Positions 38,538-46,382 of a stretch of DNA of 64,000 nt are shown here, piece after piece. The notes beneath the pieces are model-generated. The model worked only from the letters and a program-made list of their open reading frames with translations, did no database searches and was not told the origin of the DNA. The DNA is from a virus. A program made the translations under genes and the position numbers. Every line of letters starts with the position of its first letter. Within the stretch, counting starts at the first letter, position 1. The stretch lies in the IMG/VR virus record IMGVR_UViG_3300028844_004047, positions 1 to 64,000 of that record; one strand, 5' to 3'.

Positions 38538-38558
38538 ATTTTCTTGAAAGGAAAATAA

Positions 38559-38726
38559 ATGGCAAGATATCAACGAACAGAAGCAGACACAAAGGCCATT
38601 GAAGAATGGTTAGCAAAAGGCAACAAAATTACTGTATGTGAACCTTATGCAAGAACAGAGGATATCGGCTACATGAGTCGCTGGAAAGGTTCTAAAAAGA
38701 AGAAAAAGGTTGACAAATCGACATAA
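38559..38726 (+). CDS. Small basic protein, 55 aa
   Basis: AAGGAAAA before the ATG, directly behind the structured RNA. Alpha-helical start, then a Lys-rich tail (KGSKKKKKVDK). The tail is encoded by the next promoter's -35 region, so promoter and gene share sequence. Confidence 0.6.
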   Translation: MARYQRTEADTKAIEEWLAKGNKITVCEPYARTEDIGYMSRWKGSKKKKKVDKST

Positions 38727-38737
38727 GGTGCTATTAT
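38710..38737 (+). promoter_or_regulatory. Sigma70-type early promoter, cassette family
   Basis: TTGACA at 38710-38715 inside the end of the small basic protein gene, 16 nt, TATTAT at 38732-38737, leader AAAATAGTAAGTTAAAC. Confidence 0.86.
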
Positions 38738-38768
38738 AAAATAGTAAGTTAAACAATAAAAGAAGAAG

Positions 38769-39350
38769 ATGAAATTGAAAAAAATTATATTAACAGACGC
38801 AGATGGTGTACTCCTTAATTGGGAGTTCGCCTTTAACTGTTGGATGGAAGAACACGGATTTAAAACTACAAAAGGATACCAGTTCAAATACGATATGGCT
38901 GAACGTTATGGTATTCCAAAAGCACAAGTTAAAACACTAATTAGACAGTTTAATGAAAGTGCTACAATCGGATACTTACCTGCTCTACGTGACGCAGTTC
39001 AATATGTTACAAAACTTGCTGACGAAGGTTGGGAGTTTCATTGCATTACATCATTAAGTAATAACAAATATGCAAAAAGGCTAAGACAGAAAAATTTAGA
39101 CAAGTTGTTCGGAGAAGGAGTCTTTACTAAACTAATTTGTTTAGGTACTGGAGACGATAAAGATGACACACTTGCACAATACAAAGGATCCAAACTTTGG
39201 TGGATTGAAGACAAACCTGTAAACTGCGAAGCAGGATTAAAAGCAGGACTTAAACCTATACTTGTAGAACATGGACACAACATGAATGGCGAGTATTCTT
39301 ACCCAATAGCAAAAGATTGGGAACACATCTATAACATTGTAACAGTCTAA
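38769..39350 (+). CDS. HAD-family phosphatase, nucleotidase-like
   Basis: 193 residues. DADGVLL (10-16) is HAD motif I with the nucleophile Asp; ITSLSNN near 95 is motif II; a Lys follows; WWIEDKPVNCEAGLKAG near 147 is motif IV. The layout is like 5'(3')-deoxyribonucleotidases, so it could recycle nucleotides. Early promoter of the cassette family. Confidence 0.78.
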   Translation: MKLKKIILTDADGVLLNWEFAFNCWMEEHGFKTTKGYQFKYDMAERYGIPKAQVKTLIRQFNESATIGYLPALRDAVQYVTKLADEGWEFHCITSLSNNKYAKRLRQKNLDKLFGEGVFTKLICLGTGDDKDDTLAQYKGSKLWWIEDKPVNCEAGLKAGLKPILVEHGHNMNGEYSYPIAKDWEHIYNIVTV

Positions 39351-39386
39351 GGTTGCAAATCATTTAACAAAACTGTAATCTTTCTT

Positions 39387-39416
39387 TTGACATTATCAAG
39401 TAAATAGTGTTACAAT
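39387..39416 (+). promoter_or_regulatory. Sigma70-type promoter for the permease gene
   Basis: TTGACA at 39387-39392, 18 nt, TACAAT at 39411-39416; 60-nt leader with TGGAGAT before the ATG at 39476. Confidence 0.72.
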
Positions 39417-39475
39417 GAAATAATATATAAATCAATAACAAGCAACGTCGAGCTTGGCCAATATGGAGATATAAA

Positions 39476-40438
39476 ATGGACGCATTAACACTTTGGATGG
39501 GTGTAGGTTTTTTACTAGCCGCTTATTCTGTTATCGCAAACGATTCAGTACAAACTCTCGGTACATGGATTGCATCAAACAACGAAAAATTTAATTGGAA
39601 AACTTTATGGATCGCCGCATCGGCGGTTTTGCTTTGGGCCTTATGGTACGGGTGGTATGTCAATGGGGGAGATATATCATACGGACGTCTTAATAGGATA
39701 CCATGGCAAGAAGTAAAATGGTATCATGCAATGGCACCTGCTTTACTTTTATTACTAACAAGGATAGGTATTCCTGTTAGTACATCATTTTTAGTATTGT
39801 CGGCATTTGCTAGTACATTTGTATTAGAAAAAATGTTAATGAAATCTATTATGGGTTATGCAGTCGCGGCAGTGGCGGCTTATGCCATATGGATAGTTAT
39901 AACTAAATTTATAGATGAAAAACATGACCCTGTAAAAGATGAACACAAAGTATATTGGCGAGTTGGTCAATGGATAACTACTGGTTTTTTATGGTGGACT
40001 TGGTTAAGTCATGACATGGCAAACATTGCCGTATTCCTGCCAAGACAAGTAAACTTTGAATTAATGGTAATGATAAGCCTTGTGTTTGTTATAGGCTTGT
40101 TCTTTATGTTTAGAGAACGTGGAGGAAAAATACAACAAATTGTATTAGAAAAGCACAATACAAGATATGTAAGAAGTGCAACATTAATTGATTTGTTTTA
40201 TTGGTTAGTACTTTGGTTCTTTAAAGAACTCAATGATATCCCAATGTCAACAACATGGGTATTTGTTGGACTATTATGTGGACGTGAACTTGCAATGGCA
40301 ACTATGCTAGGCAATGGAAAACTAAAAGTAGTATTTCCTTTAGTTGGCAAAGACTTTCTTAAGATGATAACAGGATTGTTAGCATCAGTAGGTATTGTTA
40401 TTACAATTCACTATGTATTAATACCAAACGGATTTTAA
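39476..40438 (+). CDS. PiT-like inorganic phosphate permease
   Basis: Integral membrane protein, 320 residues, eight or more hydrophobic segments. Two halves repeat the PiT/Pho4 signatures: AYSVIANDSVQTLGTWIASN with GIPVST about 75 residues on, and WLSHDMANIAVFLP with IPMSTTWVFVG about 70 residues on. These correspond to GANDVANAxGT and PxSTTHxxVG of PiT transporters, which import phosphate with H+ or Na+. It is shorter than host PitA (about 500). PhoH lies next to it. Transport itself is inferred. Confidence 0.68.
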   Translation: MDALTLWMGVGFLLAAYSVIANDSVQTLGTWIASNNEKFNWKTLWIAASAVLLWALWYGWYVNGGDISYGRLNRIPWQEVKWYHAMAPALLLLLTRIGIPVSTSFLVLSAFASTFVLEKMLMKSIMGYAVAAVAAYAIWIVITKFIDEKHDPVKDEHKVYWRVGQWITTGFLWWTWLSHDMANIAVFLPRQVNFELMVMISLVFVIGLFFMFRERGGKIQQIVLEKHNTRYVRSATLIDLFYWLVLWFFKELNDIPMSTTWVFVGLLCGRELAMATMLGNGKLKVVFPLVGKDFLKMITGLLASVGIVITIHYVLIPNGF

Positions 40439-40444
40439 AGATAG

Positions 40445-40511
40445 TGGGTGGGTTTCGGCTCACCCATAATCACCGATACAGTATTCATAGCAGTAGTGTC
40501 CGGAACACTAC
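40445..40511. terminator. Two hairpins between converging genes
   Basis: TGGGTG/CACCCA at 40445-40466 and GTAGTGT/ACACTAC at 40493-40511 lie between the permease (+) and phoH (-). Neither has a long T run, so they may act as weak bidirectional terminators or 3' end stabilisers. Confidence 0.45.
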
Positions 40512-40525
40512 AATATAAAATTTAC

Positions 40526-41251
40526 TTAATCATTATCACCATAAATTGCTAATACCTCCGTTACTGCTGGATGACGTTCTATGTCCTTATGCGAAAACTG
40601 TACACTTTCGATATGATTTGAATCTCTCGTTTGTACAAGTTGCATAAAGTCTAATAGTCCGTTGTCTTTAACTTTTCGATCAGTCTGTTTAACATCTCCG
40701 GTTACAACAATTTTACTTCCTTCGCCGATTCTGGTCAATAGCATCTTCATCTGATTTGGCGTTGCATTTTGCATTTCGTCTGCGACGATATATGCATTTT
40801 TAAATGTGCGACCTCTCATAAATGCTAGGGGTGATATTTCGATGATTTGTTCGTCTAGCATCTTGGCTGTTTCTTTAGGAGAGTAATATTCGTGTAAAAC
40901 ATCGAACAATGGACGAGTCCACGGTTCCATTTTTTGGTTGAGATCACCTGGTAAGAATCCATGTTTTTCATCATCAACACCAACTGCTGGACGAGTACAA
41001 ACAATCTTGTCAACTAAACCACTTTTATAATGTTTTATAGCAGATAGCATAGCAATCATGGTTTTACCCGTTCCTGCTGGTCCTGATGCAAAAACAATAT
41101 CCTTGTTAGACGTAAGCAATGCATCTACATATGATTCTTGCGTTCGACTTCTAGGAATGATATTAACTTGTTTTTTTCGTCCATAACTTGCATTATGGTT
41201 GTCTTGTGAAATGTACATATATTCTTCTTTTTTGTGTCTACGTTTGCCCAA
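40526..41251 (-). CDS. phoH: PhoH-like P-loop ATPase
   Basis: 241 residues. Walker A GPAGTGKT at 57-64, CTRPAV, LPGDLNQKMEPW, Walker B-like AYIVADEMQNATPNQMKMLLTR, GDVKQTD. Starts with TTG behind a perfect AGGAGG with 6 nt spacing. PhoH is common in marine phages; RNA helicase or phosphate-stress roles have been proposed but not settled. On the minus strand, alone. Confidence 0.93.
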   Translation of the reverse strand: MGKRRHKKEEYMYISQDNHNASYGRKKQVNIIPRSRTQESYVDALLTSNKDIVFASGPAGTGKTMIAMLSAIKHYKSGLVDKIVCTRPAVGVDDEKHGFLPGDLNQKMEPWTRPLFDVLHEYYSPKETAKMLDEQIIEISPLAFMRGRTFKNAYIVADEMQNATPNQMKMLLTRIGEGSKIVVTGDVKQTDRKVKDNGLLDFMQLVQTRDSNHIESVQFSHKDIERHPAVTEVLAIYGDND

Positions 41252-41358
41252 TTTGAACCTCCTGAGTTTATAGTTGTATATAAAACATATTATATACTAA
41301 AAATATTTAACTCTATAAGACTAGAAATAAGTGAATATAAGTCAGAACCTTTAAAAAG

Positions 41359-41366
41359 GATAAATA
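41359..41366 (+). promoter_or_regulatory. Late promoter GATAAATA
   Basis: 34 nt before the ATG at 41401; the gap contains no clear ribosome binding site. It starts the run of late genes leading into the lysis cassette. Confidence 0.68.
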
Positions 41367-41400
41367 CTTTGAGTAACGACAAACGGTAAGATAGATAATC

Positions 41401-41916
41401 ATGAAATCAAATAATATTGTAACTAACGTTAATAAACTATATCAAGCAGAAAGTTTTATGACTACATTGGTGGATTTTGAACGTGTTTTAGACAGTGTTC
41501 ATTTATACGCCTATGACAATTGGGTAAAAGGTGAATTAGTAGAAGGTCCTAAAGTTGAAAAACATTGGGTAACTTGCACATTCATGTGGCCTCACAAAAT
41601 GATGCCAGAACCTACAGGAGCAAAAAGACTCCTAGACTACAATATTAAAGTACGTTACAAAAAAGACATATTAGAAAGTCCTGTATCTATAAAGATGCCA
41701 GATGACAAAGAACCGGGTGGAAACTATCCTAAAATGAAAACTGATCCTATTTGGTTAGTTGAAATTAGAATGCCTAGAACAATCATGTCTGACATTTATC
41801 GTGGTACTATGGAACTAGAAGGCGAAAAAATCGATCTAGATGATATCAATTCAGCATACCAACAAGATTTAGATTTTGACGGAGTACAAGATGACAATAC
41901 AGAAGAAGCAGAATAA
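41401..41916 (+). CDS. Conserved-type hypothetical protein, 171 aa
   Basis: Soluble alpha/beta protein with acidic C-terminus (DLDFDGVQDDNTEEAE). FMTTLVDFERVLDSVHLYAYDNW is the most distinctive region (residues 19-41). First gene behind a late promoter and overlapping the next by 26 nt. Product unknown; probably morphogenesis. Confidence 0.66.
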   Translation: MKSNNIVTNVNKLYQAESFMTTLVDFERVLDSVHLYAYDNWVKGELVEGPKVEKHWVTCTFMWPHKMMPEPTGAKRLLDYNIKVRYKKDILESPVSIKMPDDKEPGGNYPKMKTDPIWLVEIRMPRTIMSDIYRGTMELEGEKIDLDDINSAYQQDLDFDGVQDDNTEEAE

Positions 41917-42454
41917 ATTATTTGAAGGTCTTCGTAAAGGCGACTTATTTGATATTATTGATAGTAATGTAACTATTGATAGATACAAAAGTAAGATGGG
42001 CGAAGATGACCAAGTAGTTGTATTAGGATTTAAAGCACTTCATAAAGAAGGTGCAAGAGATTTAGTAGAATTTATCGAGTCAGGATATGAGTGGGTATTA
42101 GATGCTAATGAAAGTCCTGCTACTGACGAAAAAGGTAAAGTTACTGTATTTGTTGAATTCAATCGCAGAACTAGTTCTCCAGCAAAGATTGTAGAATTAT
42201 TAAATGACTTAAATCATTTAACTGAAAAACAAGACTGGACTTTTTCATACTATAAAAATGAATATCCATCACCGGTTACTGAAGAAAACTTAAACGTTAT
42301 TCCTAAATCTCCTAAAGAGTATAGGGATAGATTAATGCAAGAGCAAGAACTCGATAATATGATGATGCAGGCAGGTTTAGATCCAAGTAAGCGATATAAA
42401 AAAGCACCAGAAGATAAAGATATATCATTCATAAAGAGCCTTGCCCAAAACTAA
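41891..42454 (+). CDS. Hypothetical protein, 187 aa
   Basis: The ATG at 41891 has GGAG 6 nt upstream inside the previous gene; a TTG at 41876 is less likely. Beta-rich N-terminal half (DQVVVLGFKALHKEGARDLVEF) and a helical Met-rich C-terminus (MQEQELDNMMMQAG). Made with the preceding protein; function unknown. Confidence 0.65.
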   Translation: MTIQKKQNKLFEGLRKGDLFDIIDSNVTIDRYKSKMGEDDQVVVLGFKALHKEGARDLVEFIESGYEWVLDANESPATDEKGKVTVFVEFNRRTSSPAKIVELLNDLNHLTEKQDWTFSYYKNEYPSPVTEENLNVIPKSPKEYRDRLMQEQELDNMMMQAGLDPSKRYKKAPEDKDISFIKSLAQN

Positions 42455-42465
42455 AAGGCTTAACA

Positions 42466-42975
42466 ATGCAAAAAAATTACGATAAGTGTTTAGAAACTAT
42501 ACTTCATCATGAAGGTGGTTATGTAAATCATCCTAAAGACCCTGGGGGTGAAACTAACTTGGGAGTTACCAAGAGAGTTTACGAAGAATGGGGCGGTAAA
42601 AAAGACATGAAAGACTTATTAGTCGAAGATGTTGCACCAATTTACAAAAAGAATTATTGGGACAAAATGAAAGGCGACGATCTGCCAAGTGGATTAGACT
42701 TATGTGTATTCGACTTTGGTGTTAACGCCGGACCAGGACGTTCTGCAAAATATCTACAAACTATGATTGGAACAGTAGCCGATGGAGGCATTGGTCCAAA
42801 CACACTTAAAAAAGTTGATGAGTATGTTAGTGAACATGGATTAGTAGATACTATTGTAAACTTTCAAAATGCAAGACAAGGTTATTACGAAAGTTTAAGT
42901 ACATTTTCTACTTTTGGTAGAGGATGGACAAGACGTGTTGACGAAACAACCGAATTAGCAAAAAAATTAGTCTAG
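42466..42975 (+). CDS. Endolysin, GH108-type N-acetylmuramidase
   Basis: Degrades the cell wall for release. HHEGGYVNHPKDPGGETNLGVT holds the catalytic Glu16 (EGGY) of GH108 lysozymes; the C-terminal part (ADGGIGPNTLKKV..) is the usual peptidoglycan-binding-like domain. 169 residues, full length, no signal peptide, so it needs a holin. First gene of the lysis cassette. Confidence 0.9.
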   Translation: MQKNYDKCLETILHHEGGYVNHPKDPGGETNLGVTKRVYEEWGGKKDMKDLLVEDVAPIYKKNYWDKMKGDDLPSGLDLCVFDFGVNAGPGRSAKYLQTMIGTVADGGIGPNTLKKVDEYVSEHGLVDTIVNFQNARQGYYESLSTFSTFGRGWTRRVDETTELAKKLV

Positions 42976-42981
42976 TATATT

Positions 42982-43467
42982 ATGTTTAGTAGTTTAAAAA
43001 TAGGATTAGTGATACTTATACTTGCAGGAGCAGGTGGGGGATTCTTGTATGTAAAGAATCTAAAAGCAGACTTGGCTATGAGTGAAGCAAATAATGTTTT
43101 ATTAGAGCAAGGTGTTGAAGACCAAAAACAAGCACTGGCTCAAATGAAAGCAGACTTTGTAGCAATCAATAAAGCCAATGCTGATCTTAATAAACTAGTA
43201 GACACATTAAACAAAGAAATAAAAGTATTAGACACTAAATTTAATAAAGTTAATGGCAAAGGTGACCAGAGAGATTTGGGCGACCTTGCCATTAAGAAAT
43301 CAAAAGTAATTGAAAGAATAATCAATAAAGGAACTAAAAATGCTCAACGTTGTTTTGACATAGTAATGGGCAGTCCTTTAACGGAGAAAGAGAAAAATGC
43401 GACTAAGAAATCAGAAATCAATTCTGAATGTCCTAGCATTGCTAACCCTAATTACGTTCCTTACTAG
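42982..43467 (+). CDS. Inner-membrane spanin-like protein (Rz-like), 161 aa
   Basis: N-in transmembrane helix (residues 6-24), then a long periplasmic coiled coil (about 27-110), the topology of an i-spanin. It directly follows the endolysin and its 3' end overlaps a lipoprotein gene in another frame by 71 nt, the classic Rz/Rz1 arrangement. Assigned from topology and position. Confidence 0.75.
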   Translation: MFSSLKIGLVILILAGAGGGFLYVKNLKADLAMSEANNVLLEQGVEDQKQALAQMKADFVAINKANADLNKLVDTLNKEIKVLDTKFNKVNGKGDQRDLGDLAIKKSKVIERIINKGTKNAQRCFDIVMGSPLTEKEKNATKKSEINSECPSIANPNYVPY

Positions 43468-43783
43468 TTGTAGTGCGGCAGTTAAGCAGTTAGAGATTTT
43501 TAAAGTAGAGGAACCAAGACAACCTCTTAATTTAGAAAAGCCAATGCCAGCACAACTTAATGAGATCAAATGGATTATCATTAATAGTGAGAATGCTGAA
43601 GAAGTATTTGCTAAATTAAAAAAAGCAGAAACTGATGCAGTTATTTTTGGATTAACAGATGAAGGTTACGAAGCATTATCAATTAACTTTGCTCAAATTA
43701 GAGCATATATGATTCAACAAGATAAGATAATTGACGCATATAAAAAGTATTACGAAACTGAAGATACTAAAAAAGACAAATAA
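43397..43783 (+). CDS. Outer-membrane spanin-like lipoprotein (Rz1-like), 128 aa
   Basis: Basic N-terminus, signal sequence and lipobox LTSC (about Cys25). The mature part has a Pro-rich stretch (EEPRQPLNLEKPMPAQ) and a C-terminal helix (IRAYMIQQDKIIDAYKKYYE) of a type often found beside phage lysozymes. Overlap with the i-spanin-like gene supports the pair. Confidence 0.73.
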   Translation: MRLRNQKSILNVLALLTLITFLTSCSAAVKQLEIFKVEEPRQPLNLEKPMPAQLNEIKWIIINSENAEEVFAKLKKAETDAVIFGLTDEGYEALSINFAQIRAYMIQQDKIIDAYKKYYETEDTKKDK

Positions 43784-43968
43784 TGACAAGAAAAACTAAT
43801 ACAATGTTGATAGGCTTATTAGGTACAATCCTATTAGGGTTGGCTACATGGACTTTAGTAACACTAATAGAACTTCAAATTTTAGTTGGTATGATACAAT
43901 CCGATTTAGAAAGTGTGGACAAACAATTTGGTCGGGTTTATAATTTTATAGATTCAGTAAGAAAATAA
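43783..43968 (+). CDS. Small membrane protein, holin candidate, 61 aa
   Basis: One strong transmembrane helix (about 8-36), short charged ends. Coupled to the lipoprotein gene (TAATG). Size and place fit a holin or antiholin with a single helix; the 84-aa and 98-aa membrane proteins downstream are rivals. Confidence 0.6.
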   Translation: MTRKTNTMLIGLLGTILLGLATWTLVTLIELQILVGMIQSDLESVDKQFGRVYNFIDSVRK

Positions 43969-44195
43969 TGAAATTTGTATTATTGTCTGCACTTGTAATT
44001 CTTATGAGTGGTTGCGGTGTACAATTTAAAGACTGTAAGTTTGATCCTGGTGCAGATATTACTGTACAAAAGGAAAAAGTAGAGAAGTCAGAAGATGGGA
44101 CAGAAACTACAGATAAAAAAGATAGTGATATTAGTGTAACAGATGATACAACAATACGCATTAATCCTAAAGCAGATTTCAGTTGTCCGTTTTAA
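43968..44195 (+). CDS. Small lipoprotein, 75 aa
   Basis: Lipobox MSGC (Cys16). Mature part acidic with Lys/Asp/Glu repeats and two Cys. A second lipoprotein in the cassette, maybe another envelope disruptor or an exclusion protein. Coupled to the preceding gene. Confidence 0.65.
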   Translation: MKFVLLSALVILMSGCGVQFKDCKFDPGADITVQKEKVEKSEDGTETTDKKDSDISVTDDTTIRINPKADFSCPF

Positions 44196-44201
44196 TAAAT
44201 A
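44194..44201 (+). promoter_or_regulatory. Late promoter AATAAATA
   Basis: Overlaps the stop of the lipoprotein gene, 18 nt before the ATG at 44220, with AAAGGAT between. Confidence 0.6.
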
Positions 44202-44219
44202 AAATAACAAAGGATTAAT

Positions 44220-44474
44220 ATGGAATATATTTCAAACATGATATCAGAGATGGCTACTAACCGTCTATGGATATGGACTGCTTTAATTGGTTCATTATTT
44301 GGTTTAGCATTTTCAACTTACTTTAAAAGTACAAACATAGGTATTTGGTTGTATGGTAAGTTTGATAAAACATTAGACTTTTTAGTAAACCGTTGGGGTT
44401 GGACATGGTTCAAACAACAACCATCTAGACTAGATAAAATAGAAGCAAGATTAGATAAGTTAGAAAAGAAGTAG
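44220..44474 (+). CDS. Small membrane protein, holin candidate, 84 aa
   Basis: A hydrophobic helix at about 16-34, a possible second weaker segment near 52-64, and a basic/acidic coiled tail (LDKIEARLDKLEKK). The structure resembles small phage holins. It ends at the base before the oxygenase ATG. Confidence 0.58.
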   Translation: MEYISNMISEMATNRLWIWTALIGSLFGLAFSTYFKSTNIGIWLYGKFDKTLDFLVNRWGWTWFKQQPSRLDKIEARLDKLEKK

Positions 44475-45182
44475 ATGTTCAATCCTGGAATATTCTCTCC
44501 AGATGTACAACAGAAGTACAAGGATCATTTTACTAACAAGGGCTGGCTTGCAATCGATGATATATTACACGAAGAATATATTACACATCTGTACGAATCT
44601 GTACAAAATTTAAATTATGATTATAGAGGTGGAGTTGGCGACTGGTACGAAGAAGTCCCATATACTCAACCTGCTGAAGGTGAATTATTAAAACAAAAAG
44701 TTCAACACTCTATGTTTAATGACGATTTTTCATTTTTTCATAGAATTGCAAAAGTTAGAAGAGATAGCAAATATACAAATAAACACACAGAAGAATTTGC
44801 ACAAGAAGTAAACTTGGGTAAAACATTTAAAGAATGGGTACAAAATCTTACAGGATTTGATAACCTATATACAACTTACCCTACATTTAGTTTTTACAAG
44901 TACGATAACTGGATTACATCACATTATGATCCTACTAGAAAAGTTGCTTATTTGTTTTACTTTACAAAAGAATGGAAAACAGAGTATGGCGGGCAACTAT
45001 GTTTACAAGATGAGCAAGATAAAGTACATACAACAATAGCACCAATTGGCAACAGATTAGTGCTCTTAGACGTGTCAAAGCCGTCGTATAACAAGCATTT
45101 CGTTAGTCCTGTTAGTTTTGTAGCACCTACGCCAAGATATAGTCTCGTAGGTTGGTATAGTGAAAAACCACCCAAGAATTAG
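44475..45182 (+). CDS. 2OG-Fe(II) oxygenase, prolyl-hydroxylase-like
   Basis: 235 residues. SHYDPTRKVAYLFYF (about 140-154) gives the HxD ligands, YGGQLCLQ follows, and HFVSPV plus RYSLVGWY supply the distal His and the 2OG-binding Arg. This is the most canonical of the oxygenases in the window. Substrate unknown; located within the lysis/late block. Confidence 0.83.
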   Translation: MFNPGIFSPDVQQKYKDHFTNKGWLAIDDILHEEYITHLYESVQNLNYDYRGGVGDWYEEVPYTQPAEGELLKQKVQHSMFNDDFSFFHRIAKVRRDSKYTNKHTEEFAQEVNLGKTFKEWVQNLTGFDNLYTTYPTFSFYKYDNWITSHYDPTRKVAYLFYFTKEWKTEYGGQLCLQDEQDKVHTTIAPIGNRLVLLDVSKPSYNKHFVSPVSFVAPTPRYSLVGWYSEKPPKN

Positions 45183-45190
45183 TCGAATAC

Positions 45191-45198
45191 GATAAATA
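45191..45198 (+). promoter_or_regulatory. Late promoter GATAAATA
   Basis: 37 nt before the ATG at 45236; ACAAGGAG is the ribosome binding site. Confidence 0.72.
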
Positions 45199-45235
45199 CC
45201 AGTGTAGTTAAGAATACACAAGGAGAATCGTATCT

Positions 45236-45532
45236 ATGTCAGACGTACAAAAGAAAAAAATCAACATCGAGCTAGAGGTTGATACAAACCAAGTAGATAG
45301 TAGCAAGAACCCGTTTCAATGGTTAATTCATTTAGCAAAAGCAGTAGACAGTTGGAGAATATTCCCAAGATTATTCTTAACAGTATACATTGTGTTATTA
45401 TACAAGGTTGTATTATGGTATATGGCTTTAAACGCACCGAGTATGGAACAATCAGGTTTAGTATCAATAGTAGTTGGTGCTGGCGCGGCTTGGTTCGGTT
45501 TATATACCGGAACTTCCAAAAACAAAAGTTAA
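45236..45532 (+). CDS. Late two-helix membrane protein, holin candidate, 98 aa
   Basis: Hydrophilic N-terminus of about 40 residues, then two transmembrane segments (about 44-62 and 72-90) joined by a short loop. Own late promoter with a good ribosome binding site. The class II-like topology makes it a good holin candidate for the endolysin at 42466. Confidence 0.62.
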   Translation: MSDVQKKKINIELEVDTNQVDSSKNPFQWLIHLAKAVDSWRIFPRLFLTVYIVLLYKVVLWYMALNAPSMEQSGLVSIVVGAGAAWFGLYTGTSKNKS

Positions 45533-45540
45533 ATAAAAAC

Positions 45541-45569
45541 TTGCATCTACTTCAAAGATGTAGTATAAT
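45541..45569 (+). promoter_or_regulatory. Sigma70-type promoter, leaderless start of dnaJ-like gene
   Basis: TTGCAT at 45541-45546, 17 nt, TATAAT at 45564-45569. The ATG at 45576 lies where transcription should start, and no ribosome binding site is present. Confidence 0.7.
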
Positions 45570-45575
45570 ATAACC

Positions 45576-46382
45576 ATGAGCGACTATTATAACATACTTG
45601 GAGTAGACAAAAGTGCCAATGCTGACCAATTAAAGGCGGCATATAAAAAAGCGAGTATGAAGCATCACCCTGATAGAGGTGGTAGTGAAGACGAATTCAA
45701 AAAGATCAACGAAGCATACACAACTCTAAAAGATCCACAAAAAAGACAACAGTACGACAACCCAAACCAATTTCAATTTAATACATCTGGGTTTAGTTTT
45801 AATAACGAAGATATACCTGATAATGTAGCAGACCTTTTTGCAAGTATGTTTGGTAGACCAGGAGGTATGCATAAACCTAGAACAAGGGGATCCGATATAC
45901 GTTTACAAATGCCAATGACACTAGAAGAAATTGCTAGTGGTATAAACAAAACAATTAGTGTTAACATAGCAGGCAAGGATGAAGTATTAAATATTACTAT
46001 ACCAATGGGTATGCAAAATGGACAACAAGTTAGATACAAAGGAAAAGGTAATCCTGGTCCTGTTGAAAGAGGAGATTTATATATTGTTGTAAAGCAATTA
46101 CCTCACAAAGTATTTGAACGTAATAATAACGACATTTATAGTATGCAAGAAATAAGTGTATGGCAAGCAATGATTGGAGCAGAATATTCGCTAGAAACAG
46201 TGAATAATAAAAAGATCAAATATAAGGTAAATCCGGGCAGTCAGCCAGAAACCCGCATAAAACTAGCCAATCAAGGTATTAATGGCGGACATCACTATGT
46301 TATTCTTCATGTTTTGGTGCCAAAAGACTTGACAGAATCGCAAAAACAAGTTATATTAAGTATTATGAATGGTAAAATATGA
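45576..46382 (+). CDS. J-domain co-chaperone, CbpA/DnaJ-like without zinc finger
   Basis: 268 residues. J domain 1-65 with HHPDRGG (HPD motif), a short Phe/Gly region (FQFNTSGFSFNNED), then C-terminal beta domains (GSDIRLQMPMTLEEIASG, GDLYIVVKQLPHKVFER). The Cys-rich zinc module of DnaJ is absent, as in CbpA. Likely steers host DnaK. First gene of an operon with deformylase and ClpA. Confidence 0.92.
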   Translation: MSDYYNILGVDKSANADQLKAAYKKASMKHHPDRGGSEDEFKKINEAYTTLKDPQKRQQYDNPNQFQFNTSGFSFNNEDIPDNVADLFASMFGRPGGMHKPRTRGSDIRLQMPMTLEEIASGINKTISVNIAGKDEVLNITIPMGMQNGQQVRYKGKGNPGPVERGDLYIVVKQLPHKVFERNNNDIYSMQEISVWQAMIGAEYSLETVNNKKIKYKVNPGSQPETRIKLANQGINGGHHYVILHVLVPKDLTESQKQVILSIMNGKI

